From NCBI RefSeq assembly GCF_032362555.1, contig NC_083510.1:8087501-8151500 (forward strand): a DNA stretch of 64,000 nucleotides. The letters run 5' to 3'. Below the pieces are notes generated by a model. It worked only from the letters and a program-made list of their open reading frames with translations, ran no database searches and was not told the DNA's origin. The translations under genes and the position numbers were made by a program. The DNA comes from Amyelois transitella (lineage: Eukaryota; Arthropoda; Insecta; Lepidoptera; Pyralidae). Shown here piece after piece: positions 13,601 to 21,025 of the stretch (positions within the stretch are counted from its first letter, which is position 1; every line of letters begins with the position of its first letter).

Positions 13601-14297
13601 AACAGCATGAGGGTAACAAAAAAAACGGATATTATGAGAAACAATGAAAATAAAAATCATCAGACAATTTAAGAGCAAAATTTATAAGTCTTATTGTATT
13701 TTCATATTAAAAAAGTACAAGTTAAATATTCATAACATTGGATTAAAAAAGTACAATGATATGTATATTTGTGGAAATTGAATACATTTCAATATGAGTA
13801 CAGGAAAAGTGAAGTTTTAGTTGTTTTGTTAATACAGTTCCACGTAAAATACCATTTATCAAACACAGTACATGAACACTTTCCCATATTGCTCCCATAT
13901 CTAATAACCTTGGGCGATTTTGGACCTTATAGCCATTGATGATCACAGTGTTGATCATCAATGGCTATAAGGTCCTCATCTAATACCTTATCAACATTTC
14001 CCTTATTGATCTGATTCTATCTTCTTATTTTTAAATAATAAATCAAATCTAAAAATCTTCTTGATTATAATACATAAAAGGCGAATTGAAATTGAAATAA
14101 TGAATAAAAATATTATTGTGCTTGGCATTATAGAGAATTGAAATATAGAGTCTAGTTTCACACAAATACTTGCTGATGGCAGCAATACTTACCATTAGGA
14201 TCCAAAATACTATATAAATTATAAGCCACAGAACATCTGTGCAACCTTTTCTTGGTGTTTCATTTTGAGGGGCGATTTCACTTTGAGTACACCCCAT
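1601..14297 (-). CDS. Ctl1: Choline transporter-like protein, SLC44A1/CTL1 type
   Basis: Multi-pass membrane protein of the SLC44 family, whose characterised members carry choline (and in part ethanolamine) across plasma and mitochondrial membranes. Eleven exons, read right to left: 14193-14297, 12875-13409, 10432-10604, 8182-8241, 6957-7124, 6137-6272, 5699-5846, 5372-5509, 4926-5088, 2189-2410, 1601-1759. All junctions are GT-AG and phases match, giving 668 aa (human SLC44A1 is 657). The start at 14297 gives MGC..., like the vertebrate MGCC start; an in-frame ATG six codons upstream is less likely. Exon 1 holds the first membrane helix. Exon 2 encodes the large Cys-rich extracellular loop (residues about 50-200) with the conserved GNTCG and an NVT sequon. 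Later exons give the family blocks [31 protein letters not shown] and [15 protein letters not shown]. The Cys-rich segment of exon 9 ([17 protein letters not shown]) matches the family. Substrate specificity is inferred from family membership only. Confidence 0.93.
2456..2668 (+). repeat. Dispersed repeat (CTAGCTGTCCCGGCAAAC family)
   Basis: Begins ACTAGCTGTCCCGGCAAACG and contains the segment TTTGGTTAAAATCGGTAATG, a pattern common in insect non-autonomous or 5'-truncated repeats. It lies in CTL1 intron 10. Class (RTE-like LINE tail or other) not resolved. Confidence 0.55.
2971..3913 (+). repeat. Five direct copies of a 23-bp motif
   Basis: Copies lie at 2971-2993, 3015-3037, 3233-3255, 3503-3525 and 3891-3913, all in the same orientation in CTL1 intron 10. 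Each reads [CT]GCC, then a purine, C or T, then AGTTG, a variable base, ATA and a few A/T-rich bases, ending CAAC. The inner part of several copies is near-palindromic (GTTGTATATATACAAC in copy 2). The sequence between copies is AT-rich and unrelated at first sight, so this is not a tandem array. Copies 3 and 4 share a further downstream match (CAGTGATGT and CAGTGACGT). Confidence 0.7.
4448..4711 (-). repeat. SINE-like element, near full length
   Basis: Copy of the abundant SINE-like family of this window, which in its forward sense starts GTGCCGTGTGGTTCCCGGCAC, passes through ATGGATGTCGTAAAAGGCGA and CTGTCTACCCCGCAAGGGAT, and ends in TATG repeats. It is flanked by a 12-bp target duplication with one mismatch: GTTCCGTTTCAC at 4436-4447 and GTTCTGTTTCAC at 4712-4723. 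It lies in CTL1 intron 9. Confidence 0.85.
6037..6054. repeat. (AT)n microsatellite
   Basis: About nine AT units in a row in CTL1 intron 6. Confidence 0.9.
6325..6582 (+). repeat. SINE-like element, near full length
   Basis: Same family as the copy at 4448, in the opposite orientation. It starts at the GTGCCGTGCGGTTCCCGGCAC hairpin and ends in ATGTATGTATT. Intron 5 of CTL1. A target duplication could not be defined with certainty. Confidence 0.85.
7588..7745. repeat. Possible dispersed repeat (CATCTCACCGGATGGTAAGT)
   Basis: The phrase CATCTCACCGGATGGTAAGT resembles a common lepidopteran interspersed repeat (often seen as CATCTCACCTGATGGTAAG). Only this one clear copy occurs in the window, so the limits are guesses. 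CTL1 intron 4. Confidence 0.4.
8458..8630 (+). repeat. Dispersed repeat fragment (CTAGCTTTTTACCGCGGC)
   Basis: Starts CTAGCTTTTTACCGCGGCTC and includes TTTCACGGATATCGGTGCAG, a form common in insect genomes for the 3' part of non-autonomous repeats. CTL1 intron 3. Confidence 0.5.
9172..9448 (+). mobile_element. Helitron-like non-autonomous element
   Basis: Reads TCTATAATAG... at the left and ends CGAAGTCGCGGGCACAGCTAG followed by T. The CTAG end directly followed by T and a GC-rich end segment fit the structure of lepidopteran Helitron-type elements. Class is inferred from the terminus only; no RepHel coding sequence is present. CTL1 intron 3. A related 5' part lies at 12073-12195. Confidence 0.55.
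10211..10244. repeat. Perfect 16-bp inverted repeat, 2-nt loop
   Basis: Left arm AACACACTACTAAGCA (10211-10226), loop AG, right arm TGCTTAGTAGTGTGTT (10229-10244). No mismatch. CTL1 intron 3. Confidence 0.9.
10262..10387 (+). repeat. SINE-like element, 5'-truncated
   Basis: Retains only the 3' half of the family, from CTCAATTCTATTCTATCATT to the CTGTCTACCCCGCAAGGGAT box and the TATG tail. It lies about 45 bp past exon 3 of CTL1, inside intron 3. Confidence 0.85.
10736..10958 (+). repeat. SINE-like element with internal deletion
   Basis: Starts GTGCCGTGTGGTTACCGGCAC and ends in TATG repeats but lacks the middle segment with the GGGCTAGCAACCTGTCAC box. CTL1 intron 2, about 130 bp from exon 3. 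Confidence 0.85.
11560..11640 (+). repeat. tRNA-derived SINE head (fragment)
   Basis: AGTGGTATAGCAGTTGTCTC followed by AAGTCTCGTGTTCAATCCGC resembles pol III A and B boxes of a tRNA-related SINE head. It does not fold as an intact tRNA. CTL1 intron 2. Confidence 0.5.
12073..12195 (+). mobile_element. Helitron-like element, 5' part only
   Basis: Near-identical to the first 120 bp of the element at 9172 (shared GAACGCGCTTATCTCAGGAAC and GAATAGACCATTTATC), then the match stops. Truncated copy in CTL1 intron 2. Confidence 0.6.
13922..13975. repeat. Perfect 24-bp inverted repeat, 6-nt loop
   Basis: Arms 13922-13945 and 13952-13975 are exact reverse complements; they begin GGACCTTATAGCC and end GGCTATAAGGTCC. 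The loop is CAGTGT. It lies in CTL1 intron 1, which is under 800 bp long. Confidence 0.92.
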
Positions 14298-15721
14298 AGT
14301 CACAAAACTTTTCAAAACACAACAAAAGTAGAAAAATCTAAACCAACTTTACACAATATCAACACAACAATACGAAAATACGATATAAAAAGCCAAGCTT
14401 GGCGCTCCCTTCTACAGTTTCAACGTTTTTGTTTATTTGTTGCGTTGCGGCGTGGGTTGTCTCTTTTTTTTGTTTTGTTGTTGATTTGTGAGCTCGTTCG
14501 ACTTGGTTCGACCGACTCGAATCGAGTAGAGTCGATCTCAGTGCTGCCAACTGTCTTCGATAACAAGGCACTAAACTAAATAAAACTTAGTATGCAGAAC
14601 CCTAAAATTGATCCTATTTATTTTGATGGTTCGGCTCGACCTCCACCAAAGGGAAGATCTTCCGCAAGACTATGTGTTATGCCTGGGGATCCGCGGCTCC
14701 GTCGATGTTAAGTCAGAGGTTGAATTTATGCTATGTTTGTGCGATTTAGATTCTTCGCTGCTATTCGCTGAGCGCGATGATTGTTGTTGTTGTTGCGACA
14801 AGGTGTGTGACATAAGTGATGTCGCCTCATTCCTATATCCTAACGTTCTCGAAAATGTCCTAACAATTTTGTTAAAATTTGAACTATAGGTTTGTACCAA
14901 CGCAATGGCTCACTCCTGACTCACTAGGACTTTGAACGACTCACTAGGATAGGATACAAATAGCACTTTCAAGCTACAACTGAAGCACAGATTGCACAGA
15001 AACATTAAGACATTAGACCTGCAGTCTTGGGAGGAGTATGTGGAGTATTTATCAACTATCAATCATTGCGAACCCTCGCTCCCGCTGTTCAAACGGGGGT
15101 AATAATCGGTTTACCGAGAAAACTAATTTTACCACCATTATTAATATTGAACAATTGGGTAGGTAACTACAAAAAAACAAGAAATATTTTTACTGGCCAA
15201 AAAATCTCGAGTTTATTTTTTTGCTCACCTTCATAATTCTGTATTTTAAGCTAAACTTTGCACACTGACGTGCTCAAAAAGCTATATTTAGCGCCGATAG
15301 TATTAAGTGATTAACACTGGTTCAAAGTCAACAACAAAATATTAACAAAGCTTGTTTGATTTTTTTTATTGACTTTGACTTGACGTGACGTTTGTTTTGT
15401 TTACTAGTTTCATAGGCTAGGTTTCTTTGCTGACTGGCTGTACCTGTTATTTCGGTTCGAAACTTATATTTAATACAACCCTGAGATCTTATTCAGATCT
15501 CAAGTGCCCTTGTTGTGTTCTTTAATCTCATATTCTGCTTAAAAACATCCGTGGCAGCTTAGCTGCCTTCTCTAGCCAAGATTTCACTACCTACTTCATT
15601 AATAAAAATATTAATGTCAACGAATTCGACAAATGTCATTTCGTCAAAATAATGATAATAATTTTTTAGTTCATTTTCAGTGTTTTCGCTTTAGCAAGTT
15701 TTTCGTAATTTAAATACAAAA
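14298..15721. promoter_or_regulatory. Divergent upstream region of CTL1 and mL55
   Basis: Holds the 5' untranslated and promoter sequence of the minus-strand CTL1 gene and the plus-strand mL55 gene. Seen here: a TCGA-rich stretch with GACTCGAATCGAGT at 14514-14537, a TTG repeat near 14782-14797, a 12-bp direct repeat GACTCACTAGGA at 14918 and 14938, and two TGTCA motifs (15615, 15634) about 100 bp before the mL55 start. The short open frames in this stretch resemble no protein I know. Confidence 0.45.
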
Positions 15722-16340
15722 ATGAATGTACAAAAGTTACATAAATTATCAATTTCTATCGTTAATTATTATAGTCACCGATATTTGAATAATAATGTTG
15801 CATCTGTTACGAAAATTCACAGAGATATATACACCAGGCCTTATCCAACAAAAGTGGTTTTAGCCGACGGTTCTTCTATCAACATTAGATACCATGAACC
15901 TAGGAAGATTATCAAGGTATATCGTTATGTTAATTTGGACTGAAATAATTCCAGAACAAAAAATGTTAAGAAATCACTAGTTCCAAATGAGTTATTTAGG
16001 CCATTGAAATGTTATAGGACAGCACAAATTATTATTTGTTTTATTCATTTGTTATTTATTTTATTTATTTATTATTATTAAACTTAGATATTTTTACATT
16101 ACATACATTTAACTGCTACAGTGTAACAAAAACCATAATATGTAGGTTTGAACGTACACTGGTTATTTGAATCACTATTATATATTTTTGCAGTTACCAC
16201 TTGATTTATCACAACTATCTGACGAAGAAAGAAAATCAAGACTAGAGAAAAGAAAGCCAAAGAAAAAAGTTAAAATTATTGATGATATTGAAGATAATTT
16301 TAATGCAAAGAAATATTTGAAATATCTGAAGAAAAAATGA
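15722..16340 (+). CDS. mRpL55: Mitochondrial ribosomal protein mL55 (MRPL55)
   Basis: Component of the large subunit of the mitochondrial ribosome, specific to animals. Two exons, 15722-15916 and 16194-16340, joined in phase 0, give 113 aa. The central core (SVTKIHRDIYTRPYPTKVV, then DGSSINIRYHEPRKIIKLP, then DLSQLSDEERKSRLEKR) matches the MRPL55 signature of an H/R-Y-T/A-R-P-Y-P block, DGSTIHIRYREPR and L-S-EER. The N-terminal 25 residues lack acidic residues and are rich in Lys, Ser and Asn, fitting a mitochondrial import signal. The C-terminus is very basic (KKPKKKVK... KYLKKK type), as usual for rRNA-binding proteins. The single intron splits the EPRKIIK/LPLDL region. If the intron were read through, the frame would stop after eight codons. 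Confidence 0.9.
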
Positions 16341-17046
16341 TTTTCCTTTACTGTACCTTGTTTAGTTTATTATATACTATGACATTAGTTTAATATTATT
16401 GTAGTTGTTTTCTTTTCAACCCTGCTTGTGAGCATTTCAATCATCATTCTTTATAAGTACCTTTGTTAAACCCCCTAAGGATTTGTATCTTTCAATTCCC
16501 AAAATGAATGTTTTAAGAGCATGTGTAAGTAATATGAGTATTATTTAGATTGAAAGAAAAACCCTAGATAGGATGAATGCCCTATCTAGTTATCAAGTAA
16601 GGGATAACAACATGTATGTATGTGTAAACTTTGGAAATTACTAGATCAATTTTGAATGAAAAGTTCATAAATATATATTCACATATAACTGGCAGAAAGA
16701 CAAATTATACCTAATATTATCATTAGTTTATTACACAAGGGATTTGAGGTTTTTTATTATTAGGCTTACAAGTCTTGTGTATTATACGAGGGTTCTGTCT
16801 ACCCAGTAAAGAAAAAACACGAACTTAATTATATAATGTGATACCGTGCGAGGTAATGAGGTTCGTATTAAAACGTACATTATGTAAAGACATTATGAGA
16901 TTTGTATGGACTGTTGATCACATATTGGGATCAATTTTCTTTGAGTAGGTACATTGTAGATGAAAAAAAAAACAAACGTCAATGTCAAAAATTTTTATCA
17001 TTATCAGTTTGTCAAAGTTTCAAAGCAAAGTTTGTTACGTACTATC
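16341..17046. promoter_or_regulatory. mL55 3' flank and probable BRE promoter
   Basis: AT-rich spacer. A degenerate SINE-like 3' end lies near 16750-16840 (TTCTGTCTACCCAGTAAAG). TGTCA motifs at 16983 and 17010 resemble those near the other gene starts of this window and may mark the BRE promoter, now separated from BRE by a transposon. Confidence 0.35.
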
Positions 17047-17715
17047 TAGTGCTGCCATTTAAGGGCTTTGGGCGCTAGATCTAGCGCTTCTTTTATGTGT
17101 TTGGTGCGCTTTAAAGAATTATAGCGCCTAGCGTATAATCTGGCGCTTTTTTCATTTACGTCATGACATATTAAAAAACTCTATGGCTCCATCAGCATCA
17201 GTTATTTTTAAGCCAAATAGAGTGCTTCAACTTTTTAATATTAGAAAAGTGGGTGAATACCGATGACACGGTAAAATTCTAGGCTGAAGTTCAGCAGTCG
17301 AAATATGCATTCGAAGTTGCCACAAAAATAATGAGCTTAAGGAATACATTCAAATTAAAAACCATTAATGCTATTATTATAATTCGTACAGGACTAACTG
17401 TCGCAGACCGCAATTGTTCGAATTATGAAATTACAGCCGATGTCTTGCGAATAATTGGAACATCGGAAAAATATTTCAAAACTACTAATGAACTTTTACC
17501 AGGCCCTAGTTCAGCTATGGACAATTAAAATATATCAAGCGATAGCTACTTTTTGTTAATTTCGAAAATGAACGTTTTACTTAAGTAATTTTTTGTTTGT
17601 TTACTTTATTTCATTCAAGAAAAATCTAGCGCTTTTTTAAAGCACAATTTCCGAGAAATCGAGCGCTTTTTTACATCTTACAGCGCTCAATCGGATTTTT
17701 GGTCTGGCAGCACTG
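17047..17715. mobile_element. hAT-like element with 8-bp target duplication
   Basis: Terminal inverted repeats TAGTGCTGCCA (left) and TGGCAGCACTG (right), flanked by a perfect 8-bp duplication GTACTATC at 17039-17046 and 17716-17723. An 8-bp duplication and a [CT]AGTG-type end are typical of hAT transposons. Both ends carry subterminal GCGCT/AGCGC boxes (about four left, three or four right), a usual layout for transposase binding. A short open frame at 17331-17528 (GLTVADRNCSNYEITADVL) could be a transposase relic, but I cannot name the domain. At 669 bp it is non-autonomous. Confidence 0.88.
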
Positions 17716-17820
17716 GTACTATCCCATTTGTTGTCTAATTCTTGTGAATTTACCCATGCATGATTTACCATAAAACGAAAAGAAAATAATTCTGTACATG
17801 ATTTCTTTTTCCAAATAAAA

Positions 17821-20601
17821 ATGTCTTCTGACAGTTTTGGGATACTGTATGACATTGCTACATCATTTCGCCCATATATCCAGAATGTCTTGCAAGAATT
17901 AAAACTCGGTTGGTATCTGGGTATCAAAATTATTTTTTCTCTGGATTTATTTGAATTTCTTAACTAACTTCAATATTTTTAGGACTTTGCAAAACAAAAG
18001 TCGATTTGGAAAAAATTCCCGGCGGTCCAGACGGCGCCGATACTCAGTTCCGCTTGGTATTACCATATTGTTCAAAGAAACTGAAATGGGAAGTTATATT
18101 TGACTCAAGTACACCATGGTTTGCACCTGACTTCAGATTTGACGATGAAAGTTTTCTTAACAATGTTGACGAAGGATTTTTAGAAGAAAAACTAGGCAGT
18201 CTTGCTGAATGGGATGAAAATGATCCAGAAGCTCTGAGCAAAGTTATATCTGAGCTTGTTTCTTTGTATCGGGCTCATCATGTATGTATTTAGTAATTTT
18301 ATAAGTACTTATCAGTTATATTTATTCTGAAAAATAAATAGTAATGTGTAAATTTAGATCATATTAATTAGCTTTTAATCTATAGTATTATTATTTAAAC
18401 AATGATTAACACTTGCATGTTTCATAAAATCAGACGAACAGTTCAAAAGTGATCATGTTACAAACTTACATACAAAAAATGTCCTAAGTTGATTGGTAAA
18501 CAGACAACAAACTTGTTTATGCAGGTACTAGGTTATTTTTACAGATAAAGAAATTAAATGAGGATGAAAGTTCCCGAGCATATTTTGAGTACACAGCATT
18601 ACTGGGTGATGCTCTGACGTCAGAAAAAGACATTGAGGTCTGGGTCGGTGGTCATGTTGTTGAATTCCTGATCAAACTCAATGTTGATGTCTCAAGATTA
18701 CCAGAATTATATAATGAAGGGTTAGTATACTGCAATTATAACTTATTACTGAAAATGTTTATTAAAATCTACATATACACATAATCATGTCTATATCCTT
18801 TGCCTTGACAGAGCCAACAGTCTTAAAAAAACAAATAGCCACTTCGGCTGCTTGGCTTAATGATAGAATTGAGATTCAAATAGTGACAGGTTGCTAGCCT
18901 GTCGCCTAAAGGAAGAATCCCAAGTTTATAAGCCTCCATATCTTTCCAATGAATGTCGTACAAGGCGACTAAGGGAAAGGCTAATAAACTTGGGATTCTT
19001 CTTGTATGCTAGCAACCTGCCACTATTTGCAATAACATAATAAAGCCATATCACTGAATGTGGCCTTTCAGTATTTTGAAGCCTTTCAGTATTTTCAAGA
19101 CTCTGTCTCTTACCACAAGGAATATTAAAGAGAACACTCATTTTACAGGACTGAAGAAAATCCGGGTATTGATACAGCCCTGTTACTAGTGAGGTACCCT
19201 AACTCTACAAATGCTGAGTTAATATTATCACCTCTTCTAACAAAGTCACTTGGAAATATTGTATTACCATTGTAAGTTGACAGTTTGACTTTAATTCAAT
19301 CTATGTTTAAATAAAATCACGTGGGAAGATGTAGTCTCTGCTTATCTCTCTATGAAAGAGGTGTGATTTTACATATGTATATGTAAAAGCAAAACTATTA
19401 TAATTTGAATTTAACTGAAAGTGTGTAGCTACATAATGCTTTCAAATAGTATACATATTTTTAAAATTATTTTCCTTATAAAGAAATAAGATAACCCTTA
19501 ATTTTAAGCAGCAGTACTCCTCCAGATCTTTAACTGCTAGTTTTAAAATAAAACCTGTTTAACAAATCTATGTCAACATTAAGGATAAACCTGAATTTCT
19601 TATTAAACATTTAAATAAAATTTTGTTTATGCTGAAGGATAATATTTATAGGATAGGATAATATAATAAATATGTTCTTTTTCTGTTCTAGAATGCATCA
19701 GTCTGGAGTTCTTATGGATTACGTCCCCATGGTAACAGAATTACTCAATAATAAGGTGTGTATGAAACATTGTCAATCTGGTATTTGTTTATGGGCAATT
19801 TGACACTTCCTGAGGATTTGTCCTCAGTGCGGTTGTTCTTCAATCACCTCTTACAACAACCCAACAGGGATGGTGGCGTCCTAATTTTTACAATACTAGA
19901 AACCACACTGAAATTTTAATATATATTCTATAAATTATTACAGATTCAAGATGTTTTAAAGAATGATAAATTAAAGCGAGAGTTATTGGCACAGCTCATT
20001 GTGAGATATGAAGGCGCGATTCTGGAGCATGATGCAAACAGTGCAGCATTTCTCTTTGAGACAGATGATTTCCACTGGATCTTACACATTGAAGTTGGTA
20101 AGTACAGGGTGGTGTTAAGCTTCATATCTTTTTAAAAAGGTAAAGTCCTTTTATTTTAACAATTTACAAAAGTTTATGTACAGAATTCTCTATTATACCA
20201 GAATAAATCAGAATATGGGAAGTAGAAAAATCTTAATTACTAAGTATTAAGTAGTTCAGCTTTTTTGTCTGAATCTAATGATTTTTATGGAATATTCCAT
20301 TTTCGTCACCTGGGTAAACAAATTCCACATTTTACAGACTTTGAATTTATTTTTGATAAAAAAGATGTGTAAAATTATACTATACCTAAAATATATTTCA
20401 GGTGAGAACTTTCCCGATAATCTACCCATACTGACATTAAGATCAGTTTATCATATGGACAAGGGGAAACCAAAGTCAAAAGTTTTACCACCATGCTTAT
20501 ACAAAGATTTAGAAGAGAATATTGCTAATCAGGTGGAGATTTTCAAAAATGAGTGCAAAGGACCACAAACTAGCAATCAACTTGTTAACTTAGACAATTA
20601 G
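17821..20601 (+). CDS. BABAM2: BRISC and BRCA1-A complex member 2 (BRE)
   Basis: Scaffold subunit of the deubiquitinating complexes that cleave K63-linked ubiquitin chains with BRCC36; it has catalytically inactive UEV-like domains and bridges MERIT40 and the BRCC36-Abraxas core. Seven exons: 17821-17908, 17983-18281, 18545-18720, 19149-19271, 19692-19755, 19944-20097, 20402-20601, phases consistent, 367 aa (human 383). Diagnostic matches: LKWEVIFDSSTPWFAPDF (human LKWDIIF..PPDF), SLAEWDENDPEAL, FEYTALL, the VLMDYVPMV segment (human LIDYVPQV) and LTLRSVYHMDKG (human LTFQSVYHF). The start ATG has A-rich upstream context. A hAT-like element ends 105 bp before it. A possible poly(A) signal AATAAA is at 20642-20647. 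The exon 1 donor was chosen because it keeps the frame. Confidence 0.92.
18773..18936 (-). repeat. SINE-like element, inverted pair member 1
   Basis: Reverse-oriented copy in BRE intron 3: CTCAAATAGTGACAGGTTGCTAGCC type boxes are recognisable (GACAGGTTGCTAGCCTGTCG) together with AATCCCAAGTTTATAAGCC. It abuts a forward copy, making a head-to-head inverted pair. Confidence 0.8.
18937..19135 (+). repeat. SINE-like element, inverted pair member 2
   Basis: Forward copy: CCAATGAATGTCGTACAAGGC, AATAAACTTGGGATTCTTC and a degenerate CTCTGTCTCTTACCACAAGG tail box, with an internal duplication of GCCTTTCAGTATTTT. It ends just before BRE exon 4. Confidence 0.8.
19319..19385 (+). repeat. LINE 3'-tail fragment
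   Basis: GTAGTCTCTGCTTATCTCTC ... GAAAGAGGTGTGATTTTA followed by a TATG-like end: the 3' end of the LINE whose longer copy lies at 22524-23020. BRE intron 4. Confidence 0.75.
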
Positions 20602-21025
20602 ACGTTTATATAAATACAAAATATAAGCATCGTGAAATAAGAATAAATATATATTTTTTTGAACACAATTTTATTTTAACAATAACTTAATCTATGTAAT
20701 CTGTGATCAAATTTAATGACGATAAAAAGCTTTAAGTACTACTTCATGAGATGAATTAATCAATGTATCATGATTATTATTTATCAACAATTTATATGAG
20801 AATGTGAGATTAAACAGTTTTGACAAGATTTTGTAATACTAGTCACTTGTGAAAATTAAAAACTACTGAATTTAGCAATAAATATAATCACAAAGAGTTT
20901 CCCCAGTGACATCCATTGCCGACAGAAGAACCCCACACACTATTCAATAAAACACACTATATGTAACAGTATTTTACATTAATCAGTAGTAGGATCATCA
21001 AAAGATTGTATCTGAATAAAAGGAA
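20602..21025. terminator. Convergent 3' ends of BRE and HCCS
   Basis: The stop codons of the two genes are 424 bp apart. A plus-strand AATAAA at 20642-20647 and a minus-strand AATAAA (TTTATT at 20670-20675) suggest that the two transcripts end within about 30-60 bp of each other or overlap. More plus-strand AATAAA hexamers occur near 20877 and 20946. No gene here. Confidence 0.4.

Noticed and set aside
14298..14315. Upstream in-frame start for CTL1 (six extra codons)
   Set aside because: SLC44A1 proteins begin MGC; the downstream ATG at 14297 matches this.
14608..14889. 93-codon plus-strand frame upstream of mL55
   Set aside because: Contains a TTG/GTT simple repeat (poly-Cys run) and no recognisable domain; lies in promoter DNA.
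20278..20400. Upstream extension of the last BRE exon (open frame from 20278)
   Set aside because: The frame is open by chance; homology starts after the acceptor at 20401, and exon 6 joins there in phase.
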